In this document: one piece after another, positions 44,747 through 53,062 of the stretch
Layout: each line of letters starts with the position of its first letter
Position numbering within the stretch: the stretch's first letter is position 1
Source: Flavobacterium cupreum
Lineage (GTDB): Bacteria > Bacteroidota > Bacteroidia > Flavobacteriales > Flavobacteriaceae
DNA: 64,000 nt
Direction: 5' to 3'
Assembly (NCBI RefSeq): GCF_003996965.1
Contig: NZ_QWDM01000016.1
Span: 62,001-126,000, forward strand
The notes under the pieces: generated by a model
What the model was told of the DNA's origin: nothing
The model's database searches: none
The model's input: the letters and a program-made list of their open reading frames with translations, nothing else
Program-made: the position numbers and the translations under genes

Positions 44747-45202
44747 ATGACTTTAGACGCCACCGATAAAAAACTATTGGTTTTACTACAAACCGACAGC
44801 AAAAAGACAACCAAGGAATTGTCCCTAAAACTTAATCTTTCGGTAACGGCGGTTTACGAACGAATCAAAAAATTGGAGCGTGAAGGAATAATCAAAAACT
44901 ACGTGGCATTAGTCGATAAAACCAAAATTGACAGAGGCTTTGTGGTTTTCTGTCATCTCAAATTGATTCAGCATACCAAAGAATTCCTGACCAAATTCGA
45001 GAGCGAAGTGATTCAGCTTAATGAAGTGTTGGAATGTCACCATGTAAGCGGTGACTACGACTATATTCTTAAAGTGCTGGTAAAAGACATGGAGGCCTAC
45101 CGCGAATTCCTCGTAACGAAACTGACAAGTCTGCAACACATCGGCAGCACGCAAAGTATGTTCATGATTAGTGAAGTGAAGAATTCAACGGTTATTTTTT
45201 AA
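44747..45202 (+). CDS. Lrp/AsnC-family transcriptional regulator
   Basis: 151 residues, the normal Lrp length. The N-terminal winged HTH is MTLDATDKKLLVLLQTDSKK...LSLKLNLSVTAVYERIKKLE (about 1-48). The C-terminal RAM domain (about 65-145) includes the GDYDYILKV strand that lines the amino-acid effector site. It probably controls the divergent Cys/Met PLP enzyme gene 393 bp away; autoregulation is common in the family. Both points are inferred from gene arrangement. Confidence 0.93.
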   Translation: MTLDATDKKLLVLLQTDSKKTTKELSLKLNLSVTAVYERIKKLEREGIIKNYVALVDKTKIDRGFVVFCHLKLIQHTKEFLTKFESEVIQLNEVLECHHVSGDYDYILKVLVKDMEAYREFLVTKLTSLQHIGSTQSMFMISEVKNSTVIF

Positions 45203-45440
45203 GGTTTTTAAGGTGCTAAGTTTTTAGGTGCAGAGTTACAGAGGTGCAAAGGTTCAAAGGTTTTTTTAAGGTGCAGAGGTTCTGAGTTGCTAAGATGCTA
45301 AGTTTTTTTATTTTCAGGTTTAGAACTTTACGTCTTTTCGACTTTGCTTGAAAAGACAGAATACTGAGTTTTTAGGTGCAAAGGTAGAGAGAGGGCAAAA
45401 GTTCAAGGTTTTTTTTTAGTTTCAAAGAGGTAAAGTTTTT

Positions 45441-45575
45441 TGAATAGCCTTCAGCTTTAGCTGGAGGTACAATATGTAGGCAAAAAAGGCTTTAGCCAAA
45501 TGATGTAGATTCGGCAAAAGCCCTTTTAAATGGACAATATTCCCCATCCAGCTAAAGCTGGACGCTATTGAATCT
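45441..45575. repeat. 135-bp REP/MITE-like foldback, copy 1
   Basis: The left end TGAATAGCCTTCAGCTTTAG is mirrored by the right end CTAAAGCTGGACGCTATTGA. Each arm is itself near-palindromic (CCAGCTTTAGCTGG type). The centre holds a second stem (AAAGGCTTTAGCC / GGCAAAAGCCCTTTT). The nested layout is like REPIN/MITE elements. Confidence 0.75.
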
Positions 45576-45810
45576 TAACTTTTCGAAAAACTTTACGCCT
45601 TTGCGTTTTTCAAGCAAAACTTCAATCCAAAAGCAAACTGAGTTTCTGAGAAACTGAGGCCCTAAGTTTTTTTAGTTTCAGGTATATAAACTTTGCGTTT
45701 TTGCGACTTTGCGTGAAAAGACTGAAATGCTGAGTTTTTAGGTGCAGAGATAAAAAGGTGCAGAGATAAAAAGGTGCAAAGGTTTTTAGTTTCAAATAGG
45801 TAAAGTTTTT

Positions 45811-45945
45811 TGAATAGCCTCCAGCTTTAGCCGGAGGTACAATATGTAGGCAGAAAAAGGCTTTAGCCAAATGATGTAGATTCGGCAAAAGCCCTTTTAA
45901 ATGGACAATATTCCCATCCAGCTAAAGCTGGACGCTATTGAATCT
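45811..45945. repeat. 135-bp REP/MITE-like foldback, copy 2
   Basis: More than 95% identical by eye to copy 1, exactly 370 bp downstream in the same orientation, with homologous flanks. Confidence 0.75.
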
Positions 45946-46349
45946 TAGCGGTTCAAAAAACTTTACGTCTTCGTGTTTTTTTGCAATCAAAATTTCAATA
46001 TAAAAGCAAATTGGGGTTCTGAGAAGCTGAAACCCTAAGTTTTTTTAGTTTCAGGTTATAAACTTTGCGTCTTTACTTGAAAAAACTGAGATATTGAATT
46101 TTTAGGTACAAAGGTAGAGAGAGGGTAAGGGCTCAAAGGTTTTTTATCAATCGTAAGATGTAAAAGAAGACACTTAAACTATACTTTACAAATAAAAAAA
46201 TCTGCTAAATCTGCTAAATCTGCGAGATTAAAAAAGAAAAACTTACCGAACCTTGCGTAAACTTCTTAACGCTCTTTGCGGTAAAACCTACAACTCAAAA
46301 TTCACGCAAAAAACATTCAAATTTAAACTTTAAACAAAACTTTATTCCT

Positions 46350-46357
46350 TAATTTTG
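46350..46357 (+). promoter_or_regulatory. -7 box for lpdA
   Basis: TAATTTTG, perfect TAnnTTTG match, 27 bp before the ATG. Confidence 0.6.
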
Positions 46358-46384
46358 TATCGCTAAAAATAAAACAGACAAACT

Positions 46385-47788
46385 ATGAGTTCATTTGACG
46401 TAGTCATTATAGGTTCAGGCCCGGGCGGATATGTATCAGCAATTCGTTGCGCACAATTAGGTTTCAAAACAGCAATAGTAGAAAAGTACACTTCTTTAGG
46501 AGGAACCTGCCTTAATGTAGGCTGTATTCCATCAAAAGCATTATTGTCTTCTTCTCACCATTATGCAGAAATTGCACATTTCGCGGATCATGGTATCGAA
46601 GTTTCCGGAGATGTAAAAATCAATTTGGAGAAAATGATTGCCCGCAAACAAGCAGTTGTCGATCAAACCGTAGGTGGAATCAACTACCTGATGGATAAAA
46701 ATAAAATTACTGTTTTTAATGGTTTAGGTTCATTCGTAGACGCAACTCACATTGCAGTGGCTAAAGCCGACGGAACTTCAGAAACTATTGAAGCAAAATA
46801 TACAGTTATTGCAACAGGTTCGAAACCATCTTCTTTGCCATTCATTAAAATCGATAAAGAAAGAATCATTACTTCGACAGAGGCGTTGGCTTTAAAAGAA
46901 GTTCCGAAACATTTAGTAATTATTGGCGGAGGTGTTATCGGTATTGAATTAGGGCAGGTTTACCTACGTTTAGGAGCACAGGTTTCCGTAGTAGAATTTA
47001 TGGACCGAATCATTCCTGGAATGGATGCTTCTTTGTCTAAAGAACTGACTAAAGTACTGAAGAAACAAGGAATGAAATTCTACGTTTCCCACAAAGTAAA
47101 ATCAGTAGAAAGAAACGGCGATGCGGTTGTAGTTCAGGCTGAAAATGCAAAAGGAGAAACCATTACACTTGAAGGAGATTATTCTTTAGTTTCTGTGGGT
47201 CGTCGTCCATACACAGACGGATTAAACGCTGACAAAGCCGGAGTAAAAATTTCAGACAGAGGACAAGTAGAAGTAAACGATCATTTACAAACTAACGTTC
47301 CAAATATTTACGCTATTGGAGACGTTGTTCGTGGAGCCATGTTAGCCCACAAAGCGGAAGAAGAAGGAACTATGGTTGCTGAGATATTAGCAGGACAGAA
47401 ACCGCATATCGATTATAACTTAATCCCAGGTGTTGTTTACACCTGGCCGGAAGTGGCTGCTGTTGGACAAACAGAAGAGCAGGTAAAGGCTTCAGGAACA
47501 GAATATAAAGTGGGAAGTTTTCCTTTTAAAGCTTTGGGACGTGCAAGAGCAAGTGGAGATTTAGACGGATTCGTGAAAATTATTGCTGATGCTAAAACTG
47601 ATGAGGTTTTAGGAGTTCACATGATCGGAGCGCGTACAGCAGATTTAATCGCAGAAGCAGTTACTGCAATGGAATTTAAAGCCTCTGCAGAAGACATTTC
47701 AAGAATGAGTCATGCACATCCAACTTTTGCTGAAGCAGTAAAAGAAGCAGCATTAGCCGCTACAGATAACAGAGCATTGCACGTATAA
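46385..47788 (+). CDS. lpdA: Dihydrolipoyl dehydrogenase (E3)
   Basis: 467 residues. FAD-binding GSGPGGYVSAIRCAQLG (about 10-26), redox disulfide GGTCLNVGCIPSKALL (about 39-54), NAD-binding GGGVIGIELGQVYLRLG, the second FAD motif YAIGDVVRGAMLAHKAEEEG, and the C-terminal His-Glu pair in HAHPTFAEAVKEAAL are all present. It reoxidises dihydrolipoamide in the 2-oxoacid dehydrogenase and glycine cleavage complexes. It stands alone here with its own promoter and terminator, so it probably serves several complexes. Confidence 0.98.
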   Translation: MSSFDVVIIGSGPGGYVSAIRCAQLGFKTAIVEKYTSLGGTCLNVGCIPSKALLSSSHHYAEIAHFADHGIEVSGDVKINLEKMIARKQAVVDQTVGGINYLMDKNKITVFNGLGSFVDATHIAVAKADGTSETIEAKYTVIATGSKPSSLPFIKIDKERIITSTEALALKEVPKHLVIIGGGVIGIELGQVYLRLGAQVSVVEFMDRIIPGMDASLSKELTKVLKKQGMKFYVSHKVKSVERNGDAVVVQAENAKGETITLEGDYSLVSVGRRPYTDGLNADKAGVKISDRGQVEVNDHLQTNVPNIYAIGDVVRGAMLAHKAEEEGTMVAEILAGQKPHIDYNLIPGVVYTWPEVAAVGQTEEQVKASGTEYKVGSFPFKALGRARASGDLDGFVKIIADAKTDEVLGVHMIGARTADLIAEAVTAMEFKASAEDISRMSHAHPTFAEAVKEAALAATDNRALHV

Positions 47789-47809
47789 TTGATGCATATA
47801 ATTTAGCTG

Positions 47810-47843
47810 ACCGTCAGGATTTACATTCTGGCGGTTTTTTTTG
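47810..47843 (+). terminator. Intrinsic terminator of lpdA
   Basis: The stem ACCGTCAGGAT/ATTCTGGCGGT (with G-T pairs) is followed by eight T residues, 21 bp after the stop. Confidence 0.85.
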
Positions 47844-47954
47844 TTTCGTAACGTATTGATTCGTAACTTTATAATATGTAAAAATCAAAAATAATTCTAT
47901 AAAATGATTTATGGATTATGGTGTTAATTTTATACAAGATATAAAGAGAACACT

Positions 47955-48497
47955 ATGAAAAATAAATATATAGCTCCCGTTTTGTTAGGAGCGGGAATTG
48001 CTTTCTTACTTTATTCCTGCGGTTCTACTATTCCGGACAAAGCAGTGGCCGTCACTAATTTTGACAAAACAAAATATCTTGGCAAATGGTATGAAATTGC
48101 CAGATTAGATTTTAAATATGAGAAAGGCCTGAACAATGTTACAGCCGAATACTCTTTGAATGATAATGGAACTATAAAAGTAGATAACAGGGGCTATGAT
48201 GTCAAAAAAGACAAGTGGGAACAAAGTATCGGGAAAGCCAGGTTTGTCAAAAAGGACAACGTTGGTATGCTTAAGGTCTCATTTTTTGGTCCTTTTTATT
48301 CAGGTTATAACGTCATTGCAGTTGATAAGGATTATAAGTATGCACTTGTTGCAGGAGAAAGTCTGAAATACCTGTGGATCCTTTCAAGGGAAACGACAGT
48401 TCCCGAAAATGTTAAAGCAGAGTATCTTAAAAAAGCAGCTGAAATCGGTTATCAAACTTCAAATCTTATTTGGGTAAAACACGATAAAAGTAAATAA
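47955..48497 (+). CDS. Lipocalin-family outer-membrane lipoprotein (Blc-like)
   Basis: 180 residues. The lipoprotein signal ends in FLLYSCGST (Cys near residue 22). The lipocalin signature YLGKWYEIARLDFKYEKGL (about 40-58) carries the GxW, and the later beta strands (NVIAVDKDYKYALVAG) and WILSRETTVPE match bacterial lipocalin Blc. It binds a small hydrophobic ligand or lysophospholipid in the envelope. Single gene with a strong terminator. Confidence 0.92.
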   Translation: MKNKYIAPVLLGAGIAFLLYSCGSTIPDKAVAVTNFDKTKYLGKWYEIARLDFKYEKGLNNVTAEYSLNDNGTIKVDNRGYDVKKDKWEQSIGKARFVKKDNVGMLKVSFFGPFYSGYNVIAVDKDYKYALVAGESLKYLWILSRETTVPENVKAEYLKKAAEIGYQTSNLIWVKHDKSK

Positions 48498-48500
48498 AAG

Positions 48501-48540
48501 AAACCCGGCAGATTTTACATCTGCCGGGTTTTTATTTTTT
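48501..48540 (+). terminator. Bidirectional-capable terminator after the lipocalin gene
   Basis: A perfect 13-bp stem (AAACCCGGCAGAT/ATCTGCCGGGTTT) with loop TTTAC is followed by a T-rich tail. It sits between convergent genes; the minus direction has a weaker T-run. Confidence 0.9.
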
Positions 48541-48551
48541 AGCTGAAAGAT

Positions 48552-48929
48552 TTATACAGTAAAAACACTTTTATAATTATGCCAATATCTGTAAATCAGG
48601 AAGATATTAGCCAGAAGCAGTAATCCTGCAATAGGCAAATGTTCCGGTGACATAAAATAATTGATAAACAGGATGTTGATGGTGATCGGTAAGATCAGAA
48701 TGTTGGCTAATGTTACGTAGCGGCCTGATACAAAAGCTAATCCACATATTAATTCAATTGATTTAGCTAAAGGCATTAAGTAAGTTGAGGCAACCAGGCC
48801 AACATTGAAAGCTTTGAAATTATCATTAGTCATTGGCTCTGCGGGCATTAAGTTGAAAAAGTAACTAATAGAAGCAAAAAGTAATAAGAGGCCAATCAAA
48901 ACTCGGACAATAATGGTAGCAATTTTCAT
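48552..48929 (-). CDS. DoxX-family membrane protein
   Basis: 125 residues with four membrane segments (about 6-26, 46-66, 68-88 and 95-115). It has the short DoxX-like pattern: RVLIGLLLLFASISYFFNLMP at the start, LAKSIELICGLAFVSGRYVTLA in the middle. The family is inner-membrane, with some members linked to oxidative or thiol stress and others uncharacterised. It is monocistronic and faces the lipocalin gene. Confidence 0.8.
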   Translation of the reverse strand: MKIATIIVRVLIGLLLLFASISYFFNLMPAEPMTNDNFKAFNVGLVASTYLMPLAKSIELICGLAFVSGRYVTLANILILPITINILFINYFMSPEHLPIAGLLLLANIFLIYRYWHNYKSVFTV

Positions 48930-49136
48930 AATACTAGGATTTAAATAGGTTAAAAATATATAAATTATTTGCTGATAAACATTACAAGGTGAATTCGGAA
49001 ATGAAAGAAAAATTATTTTTTAATTCATTTATTAAGAATTCAATAATCAATACAATCCTATTTTGGGATTAATCTAAGCTTATATCAAATATAATGAATT
49101 TTTTCTTATTAAATTGATGCTTTACTGACACATTTA

Positions 49137-50045
49137 TTATTGCTTTCTATATTTTCTGTATAAGAAAAAACCACCAGTACCTATTAAAATAAAGGGCCAC
49201 AGATTAAGAAGAAATACAAAAATGGCTTCCAGAATATACCAGCCGCTTTTTAAAGAATCGATAATTTGGATCCCTAAGTTAGGTTTGTATTCGCTACTGT
49301 CTTTTTCGCTTGCTAGTATTTCCTGTTTAATAGTTTCCTTCTGATACAACTGAAGGGTGATCGTACTAAAGTTAACCTGATCCTGCATTGATAAATGATC
49401 AATTACGGCATTATCTTGTGCTTCTTTTTGACTGGCAAGCGCATTTTCAGCTTCCATAATATCATTTATTTTTTTGCCTTTGGTATCAATGGCTTTTGCA
49501 ACTCTTTTTTCGGTAGCAGCACTTCTTTTCTGGGTAAGCTGATTAGATAAAAGTTTGAGGGAAACATCATCGGCTTTAATTACCCTGAAGTCCAGAAAAT
49601 CAATTTGTCTGGCGATGGTCTTGATTACGGTGTCCAGTTGCGTATTGGGAACGCGGATGGTCACATTATTTTCTACGGTATATTTTGTAGTTTCCAAAGT
49701 GCTGTCCTGACTGATTTTGGTTTTAATTTGCTCCTGAATCGTACTTTGCAGGTTGGTATAAGTCACATAGCCGCCAAATTTCTGAACAGCATTTTCAATC
49801 GCATATGTTGATTTTGCAACATTTCGGACTTTAAATTTCAGATCGGCGGTTCGGATGAATTTTTGTTTGCTGTCTTTATTTTCAACATTTTCAACTGCTG
49901 CAGACGATGAAACTGCTGTACTGTCTGCTGTCCCGGCAGCATAATCTGCAGTCTGTTCACCGGTAGAATCATCTGCTTTTTTGCAGGAAAATAGTAATGC
50001 GATTAGGACCAATGAGGCCAGGCTTAATTTTGTAATTGTTTTCAT
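49137..50045 (-). CDS. DUF4349 lipoprotein
   Basis: 302 residues. Lipoprotein signal MKTITKLSLASLVLIALLFSC. A low-complexity Ser/Ala/Thr/Asp linker follows, then the DUF4349 region from about residue 60 (KFIRTADLKFKVRNVAKSTYAIENAV, GGYVTYTNL, TIRVPNTQLDTVIKTI). A coiled-coil stretch with KGKKINDIMEAENALASQKE comes next, and a C-terminal membrane segment (about 270-292) with a basic end YRKYRKQ. This layout is typical for the family, which is anchored in the cell envelope; the function is unknown. Confidence 0.88.
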   Translation of the reverse strand: MKTITKLSLASLVLIALLFSCKKADDSTGEQTADYAAGTADSTAVSSSAAVENVENKDSKQKFIRTADLKFKVRNVAKSTYAIENAVQKFGGYVTYTNLQSTIQEQIKTKISQDSTLETTKYTVENNVTIRVPNTQLDTVIKTIARQIDFLDFRVIKADDVSLKLLSNQLTQKRSAATEKRVAKAIDTKGKKINDIMEAENALASQKEAQDNAVIDHLSMQDQVNFSTITLQLYQKETIKQEILASEKDSSEYKPNLGIQIIDSLKSGWYILEAIFVFLLNLWPFILIGTGGFFLYRKYRKQ

Positions 50046-50221
50046 AAAAGGTTAAAGGGTTGATTAATAAGGAAGTGATTTACACGTTGTAAATACTTTT
50101 TTTATTGTAGCATAATTATGTATCAAATGGCGAAAAAAGTTTATAAGGTTGTTAATCTCGTGTACTAAAAAGCGTGCCAATAATTTTTAAGGATTATTTT
50201 ATTGAAGGATTTTTTTTATCG

Positions 50222-50229
50222 TAATTTTG
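50222..50229 (+). promoter_or_regulatory. -7 box that decides the pabB start
   Basis: TAATTTTG matches TAnnTTTG. It covers the first possible TTG start at 50227, so the transcript should begin near 50236 and the TTG at 50251 is the likely initiator. Confidence 0.5.
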
Positions 50230-50250
50230 GGGCTTAAAAATATACCACAT

Positions 50251-51537
50251 TTGAGAGTTACCATCCATAAACATATTGCAGATCCGGAGCAGTTTAAACA
50301 ACAGCTTTTAATCTGGTCGCAACAATTTCGGGAGATTGTCTTTTTGGATAGCAATTCCTATCCGCAAGAATATTCAAGTTTCGATTGTCTGCTTGCCGTG
50401 GATGCCTTTACTTCTTTAAAAACCGATTATCATAACGCTTTCGACGATTTAAAACAATACCAGTCCAATACAAAAGACTGGCTTTTTGGTTATCTGGCCT
50501 ATGATTTGAAAAACAATGTTGAGCATTTAAAATCCGCTAATTTTGACGGGTTGAATTTTCCGGATTTATTTTTCTTTCAGCCTAAAAAAATATTTGTATT
50601 GAAAGGAGACCAGCTCGAAATGCAATATTTGTTTGTTTGCGATGATGAGGTAGAAGAGGATTTTGAAGAAATTAATGAAAGCAGCGTTGATGCTTTTGAA
50701 ACGTTGCATAAAATCCTGATACAGCAAAGGATTTCAAAAGAATTTTATATCGAAAAAATCACAAAGATGCTGGAGCACATTCACGTTGGTGATATGTATG
50801 AAGCCAATTTTTGTATGGAATTTTTCGCTGAAGATGCGATTATAAATCCGCTGGAGAAATTTCGAAAACTGAATGCTATTTCGCAGGCGCCATTTTCGGT
50901 TTTCTTTAAAAACAACACGCAGTTTTTACTTTCGGCATCACCGGAACGTTACATAAAAAAATCGGGCGACACTTTAATTTCCCAACCAATCAAAGGAACA
51001 TCAAGACGTTTTTCTGATCCCGCTGCCGATGAAAAATCGAAACAGGATCTGGAAAACGATGCCAAAGAACGCGCCGAAAACATCATGATTACCGATTTGG
51101 TCCGAAATGATTTATCGCATACCGCCCAAAAAGGTTCTGTTGAAGTGAAGGAACTCTGCAAAATCTATTCGTTTTTGCAGGTACATCAGATGATTTCGAC
51201 CGTAACATCAAAATTAGATCCGCAATATGCTCCTGTTGATGTTTTAAAAACAACTTTTCCGATGGGAAGCATGACAGGAGCACCGAAAATTTCGGTAATG
51301 AAAATCATTGAGAACCTCGAAGAAACCAAGCGGGGCTTATATAGTGGTGCTGTCGGCTATTTTACACCGGACGGCAATTTTGATTTTAATGTGGTGATCA
51401 GGAGTATTTTATACAACCAGGAAAATCAATATGTTTCTTTTTCGGTAGGAAGTGCTATTACATCCCAGTCTGTTCCCGAAAAAGAATACGAAGAATGTCT
51501 GCTGAAAGCTAAGGCAATGCATGAGGTTTTGCAGTAG
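50251..51537 (+). CDS. pabB: Aminodeoxychorismate synthase component I
   Basis: 428 residues from the TTG at 50251 (MRVTIHKHIADPEQF); an in-frame TTG at 50227 would add eight residues but overlaps the promoter. No in-frame ATG is close. The chorismate-binding domain is complete: LISQPIKGTSRR near residue 246, where the Lys of PIKGT marks PabB (TrpE has PIAGT). MITDLVRNDLS, VHQMISTVTSKL, TTFPMGSMTGAPKI and GLYSGAVGYFTPDG are all present. It makes 4-amino-4-deoxychorismate with a PabA amidotransferase, for folate. The PabA gene is not adjacent. Confidence 0.93.
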   Translation: MRVTIHKHIADPEQFKQQLLIWSQQFREIVFLDSNSYPQEYSSFDCLLAVDAFTSLKTDYHNAFDDLKQYQSNTKDWLFGYLAYDLKNNVEHLKSANFDGLNFPDLFFFQPKKIFVLKGDQLEMQYLFVCDDEVEEDFEEINESSVDAFETLHKILIQQRISKEFYIEKITKMLEHIHVGDMYEANFCMEFFAEDAIINPLEKFRKLNAISQAPFSVFFKNNTQFLLSASPERYIKKSGDTLISQPIKGTSRRFSDPAADEKSKQDLENDAKERAENIMITDLVRNDLSHTAQKGSVEVKELCKIYSFLQVHQMISTVTSKLDPQYAPVDVLKTTFPMGSMTGAPKISVMKIIENLEETKRGLYSGAVGYFTPDGNFDFNVVIRSILYNQENQYVSFSVGSAITSQSVPEKEYEECLLKAKAMHEVLQ

Positions 51538-51544
51538 TTTTTAA

Positions 51545-51690
51545 GTTAGCCACGAATTTCACGAATTGGCACGAATTTTTTTTTTTGCCACGGATTACAG
51601 GATTAAAATGATTTAAAAAAATCTGCCCAATCTGCAGAATCTGCGTGAATAAATAATTAGCGCTAATTCGTGCAACTCGTGGCAAAAAAA
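51545..51690. repeat. Dispersed repeat (GCCACGGATTACAGGATTAAAA family)
   Basis: GCCACGAATTTCACGAATTGG, GCCACGGATTACAGG and GCAACTCGTGGCAAAAA words occur in sequence, the same family as at 20285 and 39418. Confidence 0.55.
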
Positions 51691-51751
51691 AAATACAACG
51701 CTTAACATTTCATTTAAAAATAGATCAAATTTAATTTTTTACATTTATCGA

Positions 51752-53062
51752 ATGTTTTCAAAATTTCAAAATCATCTCGTTTCAGGATTTCCTTTTTTGG
51801 TAGAAAAAAAACTATTTCTGGCTGTAAGCGGAGGCTTGGACAGTATGGTTTTGTTGCATTTAGTACAGCAATTGCCCTATGAAATAGCTGTTTTGCATTG
51901 CAATTTTCAACTTCGCGGATTAGAAAGTTTTGATGACCGGGACTTTGTGCAACAGTATTGCGATGAAAATAACATTAAGGTTTTTATAACCCAGTTTGAC
52001 ACGGAAGCTTTTGCGAAAGATTATAAACTTTCGACTCAGGTTGCCGCCCGTGAATTGCGCTACAGTTGGTTTTATGAACTTCTGGAAACCGAAAAGTTCG
52101 ATTACATTCTTACAGCACATCATGCCGATGATAATCTCGAAACTTTCATCATAAATTTAACGCGAGGCACAGGACTTGACGGATTAACGGGAATTCCGGA
52201 ACAGAATGATAAAATTATTCGTCCGCTGTTGCCTTTTTCCAGAGACGAAATTCTGCAATATGCAGAGGAAAATAATATAGAATGGAGGGAAGACAGCAGT
52301 AATGCCTCCAATAAGTACCTTCGAAATAAAATCCGCCATGATTTGATTCCGGTTTTAAAAGAGATCAATCCTAATTTTCTGAACGCCTTTCAAAAAACAC
52401 AATCATTTTTGCAGGAATCACAGGAAATGGTCGAAGACGCATCGATTATGATCTATCAGCAGGTCGCGAAAGAAGAAGGTGAGGATATTCATTTTGACCT
52501 GAATCAGCTTAAAAAGCTGCCGAATTATAAATCATACCTGTATCAGTGGCTGAATGAATTTGGATTTCTGGCTTGGAATGATATTTATGATTTGGTGGAA
52601 GGGCAGTCCGGAAAGCAGATATTTGCTGAAGAATTCAGGTTGTTAAAAAACAGAGAGACATTGATTTTAAGCCCGTTTTCAGGCGCTAATGAAAGTGAAG
52701 AATATCAAATTACTGAAAAGGATTCAGAAGTTAATTTTCCCTTAAAATTGAAGCTTTGTCAGGTAGATGACATTACAATAGATTCAAATAAGGCTATCTT
52801 TGTGGACGCAGAAAAAATCCGGTTTCCTTTGGTTTTACGTAAATGGAATGAAGGGGATGCCTTTCATCCTTTTGGCATGCAGGGGAAGTCTAAAAAAGTC
52901 AGCAAACTTTTTAAAGATGAAAAATTATCCCTGATAGAAAAGGAAAAAACATGGATTCTGTGTTCTGATAACCAGATTGTCTGGGTTATAGGAATTCGCC
53001 AGGATGAACGTTTTAAAATAGAAAAAACTACAAACAGAATACTTAAAATAGAATTACAATAA
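51752..53062 (+). CDS. tilS: tRNA(Ile)-lysidine synthetase
   Basis: 436 residues. The PP-loop LAVSGGLDSMVLLHL (about 23-37) binds ATP. The LTAHHADDNLETFIINLTRGTGLDG segment and the NKYLRNKIRHDLIPVL motif are TilS signatures. A C-terminal TilS_C domain (about 360-436; FHPFGMQGKSKKVSKLFKDEK) recognises tRNA. It converts C34 of the CAT-anticodon isoleucine tRNA to lysidine and is essential. Its stop overlaps the dsbD start by one base, so the two are translationally linked. Confidence 0.96.
   Translation: MFSKFQNHLVSGFPFLVEKKLFLAVSGGLDSMVLLHLVQQLPYEIAVLHCNFQLRGLESFDDRDFVQQYCDENNIKVFITQFDTEAFAKDYKLSTQVAARELRYSWFYELLETEKFDYILTAHHADDNLETFIINLTRGTGLDGLTGIPEQNDKIIRPLLPFSRDEILQYAEENNIEWREDSSNASNKYLRNKIRHDLIPVLKEINPNFLNAFQKTQSFLQESQEMVEDASIMIYQQVAKEEGEDIHFDLNQLKKLPNYKSYLYQWLNEFGFLAWNDIYDLVEGQSGKQIFAEEFRLLKNRETLILSPFSGANESEEYQITEKDSEVNFPLKLKLCQVDDITIDSNKAIFVDAEKIRFPLVLRKWNEGDAFHPFGMQGKSKKVSKLFKDEKLSLIEKEKTWILCSDNQIVWVIGIRQDERFKIEKTTNRILKIELQ

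Larger units (their letters stand above)
45203..46180. repeat. Tandemly duplicated ~370-bp non-coding block
   Basis: The stretch between lrp and lpd contains no credible gene. Phrases such as AACTTTRCGTCTTT, GAGTTTTTAGGTGCA, AAAGGTAGAGAGAGGG and AGTTTCAGG recur near 45330, 45690 and 46055, spaced about 360-370 bp. Two complete copies of a 135-bp foldback element lie inside (separate entries). It reads as two and a half decayed tandem units. Confidence 0.65.

Noticed and set aside
45622..45888. 88-codon minus-strand frame
   Set aside because: It runs through the duplicated foldback block; both copies would encode it only by chance, and its composition is repeat-driven.
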